DNA of 64,000 bases. Source: Mucor racemosus. Lineage: Eukaryota; Mucoromycota; Mucoromycetes; Mucorales; Mucoraceae. Of this stretch, positions 12,370 to 28,982 are shown one piece after another. Location: positions 5,022,001 to 5,086,000 of the forward strand of contig JAPEHQ010000001.1 of the NCBI GenBank assembly GCA_027405735.1, written 5' to 3'. The stretch's first letter is position 1. Every line of letters begins with the position of its first letter. A program made the position numbers and the translations under genes. Below the pieces are notes generated by a model, which was given only the letters and a program-made list of their open reading frames with translations, searched no databases and was not told where the DNA came from.

Positions 12370-12884
12370 ATACATTATCACCTTCTACAGTATCAATACA
12401 TCTTACAATCTATTGACTACGACATGTATTGAAGTGCAAGTCTTGATATCGGATATAAGAAACTCCTAGCGTATCAAGTTTAATCCAGTAATTACCAAGA
12501 ACGCTTTGACCTCAATTATGACACCACATTATTTCATCCCAGCAGTTAACCAATCAAGTAGCTATCAAATCAACATCCAAGCATATTTAGCGCAGCATTG
12601 ATTGAAACAAGACAACTCACAAGCCCTGCAAGAACGGTTAAATTACTGTATGATTGATCCATTTCAATCCATAGATTACTATCGAACAGATCCAATGGTT
12701 CAATAGTGCCTTAAATTACATCTCAGGATCTCAATGTCAAATCAATATAAAAGGCCATACTTTTACATCTAAATAAACGATATCTTGTTTTTATTATACA
12801 GTTGAAGAACTGATTAATTACTCATTCTTTTATAATTGTATTCTTTTTTAAGTAATATTTATCAATCCTGAAAATATACGACAA
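12370..12884 (+). mobile_element. Solo LTR, most complete copy
   Basis: About 515 bp. It begins near TTATCACCTTCTACAGTATC, carries the promoter-like TCAATATAAAAGGCC near 12745 and ends AAAATATACGACA at 12884, an end shared with the copy at 60313. The first bases are degraded relative to the TG start of the copy ending at 11039. No internal retrotransposon genes flank it. Confidence 0.72.
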
Positions 12885-13569
12885 AACTCACTATTTTAGT
12901 TTACGATTGTCAGCTGTAAAAATATTTGTTTTCAAGTATACAGTAGCTACAATCAAAACTATTATGGTTATTAGACAAAACATTAGATTATTCTTGTTTG
13001 TTTCTATATCATTTGAAATTTTATCACTTTGCTGGAACATTTCGTGGATTTGTAGCTAGTTCTAGCTTTTTATTGAGTAGATATAAATATCATTGCCTTC
13101 GATTTGATCTGGTAATCAAGAAATATGTCCAACAATACAGTAGTAAATCATGCTATTTGATCTTAGAATACAGTTAATTATAAATAAAAATATCAGCCTC
13201 TAATATAACGACTGCTACCTACTGTATATTAAAAACATTAGTCCCTTCTGTTAGCATGCGTATTTAGTATTTAGATACAAGAAAAGAATGCTAGCTTGAT
13301 AGCCTGATATGCTTTATCAAACGGTGAATATATCCTTCTTGGAATAATATAAAAACAAAAAAAGAGAAACAACATACGTAGAAAAGGATTCACAAGGCTT
13401 TACATTATTTAGCACAGTTAAAACCTTGCTAAATTGCTCATTTCAGCCAATGTAAAAGCAGAATTATAGCGCATGAACCATAAACCAAACAAAATAGGGA
13501 ATATCTGTTACCGTAGAAATATACATTTTTCTATTAGAAAAACCGTCTGCCATATCATACAGTTATTAA
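12885..13569. other. Intergenic, no gene seen
   Basis: AT-rich sequence without a convincing reading frame or RNA gene. Weak similarity to the minus strand of 30330-30480 is possible but not firm. Confidence 0.45.
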
Positions 13570-13645
13570 AAAATTGCGAAAGCGAGCCCGCAGAGCGATG
13601 CCGTAATTGAGCACAGCAAGGTTGAACGGTTAAGTCTCTTATACT
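13500..13645 (+). repeat. Short repeat G, copy 1
   Basis: Matches the reverse complement of 30180-30330. The shared core is GCGAGC...CGCAGRG.GAYGCCRTAATTGAGC followed by GCAAGGTYGAACGG, with CCATATCATACA upstream. It is less AT-rich than its surroundings and may be the end of a transposable element. Confidence 0.6.
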
Positions 13646-13679
13646 ATGGTATATATCTAAGTTTTAAATAAGAATGCGT

Positions 13680-15060
13680 TTTTTTTCAACTTTTCTTATA
13701 TTTAACCATGTACGGTCTGAAAATTCAGACTTTGTAGCGGACATTTTTGGGACTCATTCTATCCTTACCAACACTCATGATTTTGATCAAAAAACAGAAA
13801 AATCAAATTTTGATACCAAAATCAACGTTTAAATATACTACATTATGAGAGAAAATTGTAGCCCTGACTAATACACATTTTATAAAAGCTTAATATTAAA
13901 TGTTAAGTAATGAAATTTTGTACTTTTGGCCCAAAAACGGTTTTTTGATTAAAGGATTTCCATGTAATATTTTGCAATAAAAATGTTTGATATTTTTTAT
14001 TGAACAAATAGTGCGCTAAATTCTGTATATGTATATATTTTTTGTTTTTATAATTGGTAGTATAATTCACTCTAGATTTGCAAAACCAGAAAAAAAAATT
14101 TAAAAAATGTCAAAATTGATGATCTGGACAAGAATAATTTTTAAAATTAATATTCCGCTTATAAGCCTTGCAAGTATAAAAAATAAGAGATTTTACGATA
14201 TTTGAGAACTTTTTCAAAAATCTACGATGCTGTACCCACTTGATTCAAGCTTATTAATGTAAATCTTTATACATGTTAATATTGTGTGGTAGTTTATTTG
14301 ATGATAATATAGTCTTACTCTATAATTATCGCATTAGAGGTAATTTACATTAAGTTTCAATCTTACCTCTCCAATATCATAAACATAAACATGGCCATCA
14401 ATGGAACCTATTGCCGCTTTTTTTCCCTCTTTGTCCTATGCCAATTTATTCACTGCTTTACTAGAATCAACTTAAGTATTTACAAATGGTTCCTTGGTAT
14501 TTGCATTCAAATTCCATAAATTAAATTGACTTATTCCATCTACAGTAGTATCAAACGTATCATTGGCCCGCCTTATGATAAATGTCAATCTAGAATCAGA
14601 CACATGCCATTGTCATTGTTATAAGCTATGAAAAGCTTGATTTTTAATAATACAGCAATTAAATAAAAGACAAAATGATACTAATCGCATCTGGTGAGTA
14701 TTCAACATCTGGTTGAGCTTAATGAAGAAGAATGCTTTTGAACCCCTTTGAAAATCCTGAAGCAATTACAACATCTTGGTCCTGTAATTTCTATCCATCA
14801 AAATGTCGCAATTTGCACCACACAATGAAAGCACCTTTTATCAATCTTGACCTCGTTTTACATTGAGTATCAGTTTTTTTTTTATAGTACCAGTTGTATT
14901 TTCTCTGATTCATTAATATTCGGTCATATTGAACGATAATGTATTAAATTAAAATTTACTAGCATACTGTTGGTAGTTTTTTGTTATTACTTTAAAAACT
15001 TGATCCTATTATTATTGTTCTTATCATTGATTATAATTGTCAAACTGATTGATTCATACA
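13680..15060 (-). pseudogene. Dynein intermediate chain (WD40) pseudogene, copy 1
   Basis: Read on the minus strand, 14565-14367 gives a WD40 segment like cytoplasmic dynein intermediate chain: FDTTVDGISQFNLWNLNA, NTKEPFVNT, stop, VDSSKAVNKLA, stop, DKEGKKAAIGSIDGHVYVYD, then IGE followed by a GTAAGA splice donor. Stops lie at 14472-14474 (TAA, probably from CAA) and 14436-14438 (TAG, probably from TGG). The match is to the family pattern LWNLN-DTE-P...V-NKL-WD...A-GS-DGHVYVYD-GE. The surrounding ~1.4 kb, including ~690 bp of non-coding DNA on the 3' side, is duplicated inverted at 62200-63660, where the first stop is shared. The gene was therefore dead before it was duplicated. Further upstream, 14700-14900 has another broken coding-like stretch (e.g. 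DQDVVIASGFSKGFKSILLH). Confidence 0.7.
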
Positions 15061-15565
15061 GTATATCATATTACTATTTCGCATTAGTAGAGATTATATA
15101 ATTGATATCTGCATTTAACACTGGTCGATTGGAAAGTTAGTGTCTGTCTTTAGTTTAATAAATAATGTATAAAACTTTGGTTTTGCAGTATAATTCTAGG
15201 TGTTTCTACTCCTAAAAATTGAATCTCCAATGCAGCCGCATCTGTTGAATATTACTTGAGGTTTTGTGCGTTGTAGCTCATGTTATTATACTAACCCCCA
15301 TTTTGGCAAATAGTGCCTTACATTCATCCATATTCAATTTTTGTGTTATACAGCTTAATATTAATGTACTAACATTAAGTTTTGTTTATATCCATCACAA
15401 ATTTGCATCTTTTTCAGATGATTTCTACTACCAATTTCTGGAAAGCTCTATTATCATTTCCAAAAAGAAAAATACAACTTGATTTGCTACATTTCCCAAA
15501 ATAATGAAGACGAAAAACCGACAAATGCATGTTCACAAGTACGGGGATTAAAATTGTAGGCCTCA
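15061..15565. other. Intergenic, no gene seen
   Basis: AT-rich; the open frames here are short and unlike known proteins. A coding-like scrap on the minus strand (DAAALEIQFLGVETPRI) near 15190-15250 could be part of the same decayed region as the dynein pseudogene. Confidence 0.4.
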
Positions 15566-15738
15566 GGAGGGTGTCTCGCTCAATGGGTAGCGCATACGTT
15601 GCAGATTGAGTGCGGCATATACGTATTCGTGAGTTCAAAACCGCCAAAGGGGAAGCCCTTTGGCATCAGGATACGAATTTTGAAAGAAAATCTCCGATGA
15701 GCTTGCTTCTCATCGAATATGATCCTCCTTTTTTTTTT
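15566..15738 (+). ncRNA. tRNA-like structured element (SINE or Pol III RNA)
   Basis: Internal Pol III promoter-like boxes are visible: box A-like CTCGCTCAATGGGTAGCGC (a CGCT/AGCG D-arm) near 15575-15592 and box B-like GAGTTCAAAACC at 15631-15642. A perfect 8-bp hairpin CCAAAGGG-GAAG-CCCTTTGG (15644-15663) follows, then a perfect 7-bp hairpin CGATGAG...CTCATCG (15695-15715), then T10 (15729-15738), which fits a Pol III terminator. The T-arm does not pair properly and there is no clear acceptor stem, so it is not a functional tRNA. A tRNA-derived SINE or a small structured RNA is most likely. No second copy was seen in the window. Confidence 0.5.
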
Positions 15739-15789
15739 CTTAGTAAGTTTTGCATATATCTAGCAAATTTTTTCCTTTTTCATTAATGC

Positions 15790-15832
15790 ATATGATATGC
15801 ATACTAGTAAATTTTTTGGCTGGCAAAACCCG
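15790..15832. repeat. Short shared segment (copy of 45750-45772)
   Basis: CATACTAGTAAATTTTTTGG followed by CTGGCAAAACCCGG is the near reverse complement of the arm of the hairpin at 45734-45785. Confidence 0.5.
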
Positions 15833-16194
15833 GTTTGGCAATGGTAGGTACTTCTAGAGCTGATCCGCAGAATTGCAAAAGGTTTATGATTTATCGAAAG
15901 GTAAATCGTATAAAATTAATCAAATGAAAAAGTACCGTTTTATTATGAGCTTATAGAGGGGTTTATATACTAATTGAATGAGTGTATTAAATGTGAGTGA
16001 TAATATAATTAGAATGAGCATTTGGATATTGTGTGGATATATTGGAATCATGCTTCTATGATTCAATAGCAGCATGATGATAGACGCATGGAATATGACC
16101 TTGCTTGACTTGCATGTTGAACATCATGGTTTGACGGATGTTCTAATAAATTGGTAATTCGGTAATTCCTAATTCTGATAGATCAGTTTAGCCT

Positions 16195-16230
16195 TGTCAT
16201 ATATTTTCCGGTTTGATGAATAATACAAGT
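16195..16230 (-). mobile_element. LTR terminal fragment
   Basis: TGTCATATATTTTCCGGTTT and the following TGATGAATAATAC match the terminal ~35 bp of the LTR family (compare 60313-60348). It directly abuts R1 copy B. Confidence 0.5.
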
Positions 16231-17850
16231 AGGTTGTGAAAGTTTCCCTTTGAGACCATTACATTCAAGGTGTGTATCTAGTACCTACCCTCATGTAAAA
16301 TTGGAAGTTAATAGGATCGAAATTCGTCGAAATGAGATTTTTGTTGTCGGTTTTTACAGCCGTAGGAAAGTAGGTTCCAGATGGGCTTTAAATGGTTTTC
16401 AAATGTTTTCGCTTAATATTGAGTCAAATCACATAAAATCTTCAAAGAAGATGTATCTTCATCACTTCATAGGCCATTCATATCTCTTGAAAAATAGAAA
16501 TACAATATTAATCCCAGAATATTAGTGCACTGGTCAAATATTGACCAAAATTGACCACCAAGATTTACCCAAAATTGATTGTAAAAAATTGAGCGCTTAA
16601 ATTAAAGTATTAATTCTTTATACAGTATTTGCAAGATGGATACAACTCTAAGCTACTCTGTATTTTTTGTTTCAGCAAAAAATATTGATTTTTCGTCGAG
16701 ATATTCAAAATAATAGTTCATATTACAGCTTAATCCTATACTAACTGGATTTCAAAATCGATCTGACAAATCGACCAGAAAATGATCAAAAAAAAACAAA
16801 ATTGCTTAATGGCTCCTGAACTGAAAAGTAAGTTGAAATAGCTTATTAAATGGTTTTTGTACAGTTTTAGATGCTGCATCCAGCTAAATAAAATTCAAAC
16901 AGATGTTTCATATTAAATGTTGCACAAAATGCGATTGAAATTTTAGCGGTTTTCTGAAAATATGCATCACTTTTTATAAACATGTATTAAAAATAATTTA
17001 TGGATATAATGGGCAATTAAAGTATCTATCGATTGAGCCATTGCGGAATCTTCTGGCTGTATTCGTCATAGAGAAAACAAGATTTTTGTGAATTTTTGTT
17101 CAAATTCAGAATTTGGGATGAGGGGATACAAGGGAAAATTGGGAGGTAGAAGCGAAGGAATCTCTTTGTACACATTTTTTAGGATATCTCCACGAAAAAT
17201 CAACATTTTAAAAAAAAGCTAAATTGGATCCGAGAGAGCTCAAGAAGCTGGATGATATGAATGTGAAAAAAATGTAGCTCGATTTAACGAATACTTTGAA
17301 ATCTACTACAGAAATGCCAAAAAAATGGAAAAAAAATAAAAGTGTTCAGAATTTTTTTACACTACAATATGTTATAGAATGCTTTAAAAAAGGTAAGTTT
17401 CATTACTGAAAAGTGTTAATGTAGCTTAATATTTCGTTGAGATATGAAGCATCAAAGTTTAAATTTTTGCCAGTAAAATACCTGCAAAAATCTGAAACAT
17501 TGTCACTGAAAACGTTATACCAACTGCAAAAAATAAGATATTTCCGGATACTTATGTTTATATAAGAGGTAAACATCTCAGGTATATTGCCATATGATTT
17601 TTGTCTAATGTTATTTAGTGAAAGAAAAAGTACAGCAGGGATGAAAAGTGGAACCCAGATTTCAAGGAAAAAGCAGTGAATTTTACCTGTTTTTAAGTTT
17701 TTCGTGAGATATAAAATAAATTTAGGAACAAGGATTATAATGCGACCAATTCATATCTGTTTAGCAGTGTTTAAGGTATATGCTAAAAAGTGTTTAGTAT
17801 GAGGCTAGTTATAGAAAAGAGGGCACGCTCCCATTTTGAAGATTGAAACT
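16228..17850 (+). repeat. Interspersed repeat R1, copy B
   Basis: Full-length-looking copy. It starts near GTAGGTTGTG / CCTACCCTC...TTGGAAGTTAATAGGATCG and ends near GCTAGTTATAGAAAAGAGGG. Its conserved peptide frame (MRGYKGKLGGRSEGISLYTF, then FRISPRKINILKKS) is interrupted by a stop just after KKS. Confidence 0.8.
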
Positions 17851-18145
17851 ACCAATTTTTTTTTTTTGGAATATTCAAATTTATTAAAATTCATTTTAAC
17901 TTATGGAGTGTACTTTCTTCCTGAAGTATATAATAAAAAAAAAAATAATCCCCCAATTACTATAGTTTACCACGATGCCAATGTTAACTTGAAGCTTCGA
18001 TTTTCATAAAGATTTATAGCTTTGAATGTAATTTTTAATGGGAAATTGAAGTTGTGGTAAGTTATCATGTAAAGCAGAAAAACCAAAACTATTCCCCTAA
18101 GGGCTCATATATTTAAAAATTGAAATTTTATTACATATTTTATAT
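17851..18145. other. 3' flank of the ABC transporter gene
   Basis: AT-rich sequence between R1 copy B and the transporter stop codon. No gene seen. Confidence 0.5.
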
Positions 18146-23638
<5,493 letters not shown>

Positions 23639-24665
23639 CTCTGAAAGAAATACAAAAAAGAAGATTAAGAAAAGAAACAAAAGGCCATGTAATGTGTACG
23701 TATGTATGTGAATGTCAATAGTTTTTTTTTTTTGTAACATGAAACCTTTCTGGGCTCGTTTAGAAATCATCCTCGGCGGATGAGGGTAATGATTCTGGAG
23801 AGATGTGCACAATTTTTAAAAAGCCGCTTGTGTCATAAACATCCGGTTATGTCGTATTTCAAGCATTGAGATTCTTGAGTAATTGTATATTAAAAATATT
23901 TTTCGCAAACGCTGTATTTTCATATAAATATTTTGGTGACAATTCTCTTTTTGCGATCTTTTAAAGAAACGAAGCGTAATCCGAACTTGTTTTTGAATTC
24001 CTATGCTTAACCATTGAATTTATGTAGTGTATTGCGAAATAATTTTGGAATACTCTGCGAAGATTGAATATACTCGATATTAAAGCCTCTGCTTACCCCG
24101 AGTATTTGTGCTTTGAAAATTTGTATCTGTTATAAGTGCTTAATCCTATAAATTATATAAATCAAGTATGTAGCACAGAGATGAGTGCTAATAAAGCTTC
24201 GGCTTGAAAATCATTACTTGTAAGCTAGGCCTAGTAATGGAAATGTTGCTAGGACTACTTGCTATACATATAATGTATATCAAAATGATAAATCGTTTGC
24301 AGACAATTCGAAATGGACGAGGTATTGTAAGCACTAGAGTAGCCTTTGTCATAGAATTTGGTCCCTTTCGGAACATCCTCTAAATAATAATAAATATATA
24401 TATATATATATATATTTATCGTAAAAGCAAAACAGTTACATTCCATAACATTTAATTGCCTTTCTGATTAATTAATTAATCAAAAAAATATATTTTCCAC
24501 ATTATAAAATTACTTGTCTAGTTTGATACAATCTATTATTGGCGAATTTTATTTACTTTCTCTGATACATCTGGAAAAACGTTATATTCCATAAGTTGGA
24601 ATAATAGATTTGATATCTTTTTTTATAGACACCCGCTTCAGCAAAATTTAAACTTTCAAAAAACT
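23639..24665. other. Upstream region of the ABC transporter; microsatellite
   Basis: A T-rich leader precedes the transporter. Then follows AT-rich sequence with a (TA)n run at about 24396-24415. No convincing gene or RNA is visible. Confidence 0.5.
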
Positions 24666-26075
24666 GAAATTTCGTAGTTTTTAATCTTCAAAATTGAAGT
24701 GTGTCCTCTTTTCTATAACTAGCCTCCTATTAAACACTTTTTAGGATATACACTAAAAATTTCTAAACAGATGTGAATTAATTGTATTAACCTGTCTGTT
24801 CCGAAGTTTGTTTCATATCTCATGAAAGGCTCAAAACGCGTAAAATTCATTGCTTTTTCCTTGAAAACTGGGTCTCACTTTTCATCCATGCTCCACTTTT
24901 GTTTTCATTAAATAATGTTACAAAAAAAATATACGCCAATGTACCTGATATACCCAGCTTTAATCCAAAAGTAAGTATCCAAAAATATCCTATTTTTTGC
25001 AGTTGGTATTAATTTTTCAATGCTAATGTTTCAGATTTTTACAAGTATTTCACTGCCAAAATTAAAAACTTTAGACCTGAATATCTCTGCAAAACATTAA
25101 GCTATACAAGCAATTTTTAATAATAAAAATTACTTGTTTTAAAGTGCTCTATAACATATTTGAGTATAAAAAAGTTCTGGGCACTTTTATTTTTTTGGCA
25201 TTTTTTTGGCATTTTTGTAGTAGATTTCAAAATATTCGTTAAATTGAGCAATGCTTTCGTTACATTCTTGCCATTTAGCTCGTCGAGCTCTCTCGGATTC
25301 AATTTAGTTTTTTTCAAAATGTTGATTTTTCGTGGAGGTATCCTCAAAAACGTGTACAAAGAGATATCCTCGTTTCTGGCTTCAATTTCCCCCTTGTACA
25401 CCCTCATCCCAAATTCTGAATGTGAAAAAGAAGTAACAAAACTCTCGTTTTCTCTACGAAAAATGCAGCTAGAAGGTTTAGCAATAGCGTATTCGATAGA
25501 TAATTTTGCTGCGCATCGTGTCCAATATTTGGATTTAAAATATTCTTATAAAAAGTGATTTGTACATTGAAAAAACCTCCCAATTTTCAGTTTCATTTTA
25601 CGTAAAATTTAATGCGAAACATTTGCCTAAATTTTGTTTAAATGAATGCAAACTCCAAAACTGTATAAAAACTACTTAATACGCTAAGTCGACTTCCTTT
25701 GCAGTTCAGGAGCCATTAAACGATTTTGTTTTTTTGAATCATTTTTCGTTCATTTCAACAAATAAATTTTGGAACCCCGTTATGATAGTCTTTAAGCTGT
25801 AGCATGAACAATTATTTTGATTATCTCAACGAAAAATCAATATTTTTCGCTAAAACAAAAAATTAAGGGTAGCTTTCAGTTGGAACTATCTTGTAAATGC
25901 AAAAAATTGACATTATAATTTAGACACTCATTTTTTTACAATCGGTTTTGGGACAGCTTTCGTCGATGATGTTAGGCCAATGCACTTACGATATTAACTT
26001 TTCTATTTTCGGACAGACATCAGTGACTCCTAGAGGAAAGGTACATTATATTTGAAGACTTCTTGGCGTAATTCG
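24666..26075 (-). repeat. Interspersed repeat R1, copy C
   Basis: Minus-orientation copy. Its conserved peptide frame is open over 96 codons at 25117-25407 (MRVYKGEIEARNEDISLYTF, RIPPRKINILKKTKL, then PRELDELNGKNVTKALLNLT), nearly identical to copy D. The flanks carry the R1 start (TCACTGATGTCTGTCCGAAA in reverse complement) and end (ATAACTAGCCTCCTATTAAA). Confidence 0.85.
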
Positions 26076-27670
26076 ACTCGATATTGGGCTAATGGCTTAA
26101 TAAACCATTTAAAATTAGAAATACTGTAGCACTAAACCAGCATACATGGTAATGTCAACTACCGAAATTAATAAGCAAACATCCTCTTTATGCAAAATCA
26201 AAGTTATAATGCAGTGTATATATATTCAATATCTATATTTAAAAAAAACTTTCGGATTTAATATATACTGATTTTTTAAATAAATGTAAGCTAACAAGTA
26301 CCAAAAAAAAAAAAAAAAAAAAAAATGCCAGAAAACCGTAGTAAACTATTTTTTTTTGAATGAGTTGCTTTATTATATGATCAGAAGTAAACGATAAAAC
26401 AAATAGTAGGCATTTATCTACTTTATACGATTTAAATTTTCAAAAAAGGTGAACTTTTGATAAATTTATTGACGAAGCAAAATTTTAAAACAGATTATTG
26501 GCTTACATGCTGTCAAATTTCAAAACCATTCTTTTCTAAATCATTTTTGGCAAAATGAATGCAAAAATGAATCCTATCGCCGGTGAATATAGCTTATTTA
26601 GCCGTATGTTTGAGCATGTACGTGATATAAAATCTTTCAATTAATTATACATATCTTATGAGGGGTTTTGCGCGTTTTTTTCAAGTTTTGGCATATTTTA
26701 CAGTGTGAATTCAAAGGATTTTTACTCAATATTTAGCAAATAGTTTAGTACATTTTGAGGTGACACTATGTTGAAATTATTTTTAAGTCATGTACACACT
26801 TTCTATTTGCATATTCGTATATGTGTATCTCTTTGCTTTAATGCAATTTGATTGATCTACAATTCGCATGAGATGGTAAATAGCTTTTAATATTCAGCGC
26901 ACATTATGTAATAAAATTTATATGTTGATTTCAGTTATATTGAATCAAAACAAGGCATACTTTAAGTTGACACTATATATTTATATGTTATATTGAGAAT
27001 AGAAAATAACGCACTTCTGCATGGCGACACGCCGCAATTCGTATTTTCAAAGAATTTTTGAGACCCCAAATCGACAGATTCTAATATTATACATAGTAAT
27101 ACAAAATGCTTGCTAGACTTTTTTCTACTTTGTCTGTTTTTTTAACTAGACTAAAGCTAATATCACTTGCAATTTTGATAGCTAAAAGGGGGCACAAGAT
27201 TTTTCTCCTGAAACATTTGAGGCACACATTTTTTATGATTTCAGATCAAATAGAAATTACATCCATAATTTATTTGTATAAAAAGCATAATATAAATAAA
27301 AGATTTCTTGTAGCAATACAGTTCATGGCGTTAGTGCTCAATAAACCGCGTTGGAGAAATACATATTGGGGATTCGTATTTATGTTAAATCAAATCAATG
27401 CTAAAAGTGATATTTTTCATGAGTCAATTTGGCATGTAGGTCAATGGTAAAAGTCTCGGATTTACTATTAAGATGAAAGACAAGATTAATCAGTATCCTG
27501 AAGTTAAGCGGCGAATCAAGACATTTGCTGCGGATCATTGGAGGGATGCAATTGAACAACAGCAAATGTTCTCAAAAAAAGGTATAAAAAGTGATGAAAG
27601 ATCTGATAAAGTTTCTTTTTTCTTTTCATCATTATCACAGATTTAATCAATTAATCTTTTAATAAAAAAA
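26076..27670. other. Intergenic; A22 run; weak coding scraps
   Basis: Contains an A-homopolymer near 26304-26325. The frame 27106-27450 is AT-rich and hydrophobic and probably fortuitous. At 27472-27645 a 57-codon frame (MKDKINQYPEVKRRIKTFAA, then DHWRDAIEQQQMFSKK) has more gene-like composition, but I recognise nothing and it ends just before the next gene. Confidence 0.4.
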
Positions 27671-28481
27671 ATGGCTAGAAAGGGAACAAACACCAAGGTT
27701 GAGGCTGCTAACAATCGCAAGGCTGGTTCTAGAGCTGAAAAGGAACAACAAAAGAAAGCTGATATGGAGGCTAAAGAAGATGCAAAGTGGGCAAAGGGTG
27801 CCAAGAAGAATGACAAAAAGGAGCTTGATGCTGAAAAGAAGGCTGCTGCTCTTGCAAAGAAGCTTGAAAAGCAAAAACTTTTGGTATGTGTATAATTCAA
27901 TCCAATTGTTTCAATTTTATTAATCGTTTAAATAGGAAGAAGAAGAGAAGGCCCTCAATAAGCCTAAGGCTCCCAAGCCTAATTACACCAAGAAGTCTAT
28001 CTTTACTACTGAGAGAACTCCTGCTAAAAAGACTACTGTATCCACCTCATTGTATGATGATGATGAGCCCAAGAAGATCAAGCCTATCCTCACTGAAAAG
28101 GACATTGAGAAGCATCCCGAACGTCGTTTCAAGAACGCATTGAAGGAATTCGAAGAAAGAGAAATCAAGAACTTTAGAGCTCAGTACCCTGGTCTTCGTT
28201 TGAGTCAACTCAAGGAAATCATGTACAAGGAATTCCAAAAGTCTCCTGATAATCCATTCAATCAAACTAACGTTTTCTCTTACAACTCTACTCTTGACGA
28301 AGTTAATCGTAAGCTTAATGGTGAGCCTGAGCCTACCGAGGAAGAAGAAGAAGAAGAGGTAGAAGAAGAAGGCAGCGCTGAAGCCAAGAAGGAACCTGAA
28401 CAGTCTGCTGTTTCTGATACTACTACTGCTAGCACTGCTACCAAGTCAGCCTCCAAGAAGAAGGCTGGCACCTCCTACTGA
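27671..28481 (+). CDS. CCDC124/Oxs1-like coiled-coil protein, 252 aa
   Basis: Exons 27671-27883 and 27936-28481, with a 52-nt intron (GTATGT...AATAG). The N-terminal half is a Lys/Ala/Glu-rich helix (ARKGTNTKVEAANNRKAGSR, then repeated KK, AEKKAAALAKKLEKQKLLEEEE). The C-terminal domain has ERRFKNALKEFEEREIKNFR, PGLRLSQLKEIMYKEFQKSP and DNPFNQ, the signature of the CCDC124/Oxs1 family. The tail is an acidic run (EPTEEEEEEEVEEE) then Ser/Thr/Ala-Lys. Vertebrate CCDC124 binds idle ribosomes and S. pombe Oxs1 acts in the oxidative stress response; which role applies here is unknown. Codon use (AAG, GCT, ACT, CGT) is less AT-rich than that of its neighbours, suggesting high expression. The 3' flank contains a strong hairpin. 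Confidence 0.92.
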
Positions 28482-28635
28482 AACCAAAGTTCTTGTTAAT
28501 CAAGACCCCCTCCTTTACTTCTTTCTTTCCTCTTGTTGGGAAGAAGAAGCTAAAGATGAGACGAAGACCAAAGCCGCTGAAATCTCTTCTAGGTATCGCC
28601 ACCTCAACAAATATTCTCTTTTCGGTTCAAACAAG

Positions 28636-28732
28636 TGGATATCATCCCCCTCGAGGCAGTACTACCCAAATGAATTTAGATTCATTTCGTACAAAAGGAG
28701 ATTCCAGCTTCTTGTTGCCTCGGGGGATACCG
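28636..28732 (+). other. Nested hairpin in the 3' flank of the CCDC124-like gene
   Basis: ATCCCCCTCGAGGCA (28644-28659) pairs with TGCCTCGGGGGAT (28716-28728), apart from a two-base bulge. Inside it AAATGAAT-TTAG-ATTCATTT (28668-28687) is a perfect 8-bp stem with a 4-nt loop. It lies ~160-250 nt after the stop codon, probably in the 3' UTR. Confidence 0.6.
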
Positions 28733-28755
28733 CCTGCTTTCTTCCATTAGTATAA

Positions 28756-28982
28756 AGGTTTAGTTTGTTTGATATAAACTAACTTGTTTAGTTTTTTCAA
28801 TATTTCACAAATTAATAGTTTTCCCCCTTGTTGGATAGTATAAAATAAATATTTTTTTTTTTTAAAATAATAATATTTGTCCATTTTGATCTAGGATCTG
28901 ATAAGGTTTATCAAGTACCGACAATTTGCTGATTCTAAATCTTATCAGATCACCGTAGGTGCCCGAGTCAAACAAACTTTTA
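28756..28982. repeat. Small inverted-repeat element
   Basis: AGTTTGTTTGA (near 28762) and TCAAACAAACT (near 28969) form imperfect termini. Within it GATCTGATAAG (28895-28905) and CTTATCAGATC (28941-28951) are a perfect 11-bp inverted repeat. It could be a MITE-like remnant or a terminator/UTR structure. Confidence 0.4.

Noticed and set aside
15566..15650. Functional tRNA gene
   Set aside because: The T-arm and acceptor stem do not pair; only the A and B boxes are suggestive.
23639..23812. Upstream start for the ABC transporter
   Set aside because: The extra residues come from a pyrimidine-rich leader; the ATG at 23638 begins the conserved MRP-like N-terminus.
27106..27450. 114-codon frame
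   Set aside because: AT-driven hydrophobic sequence with no recognisable family; coding signal weak.
28493..28750. 85-codon frame after the CCDC124-like gene
   Set aside because: Overlaps the nested hairpin and is better explained as 3' UTR.
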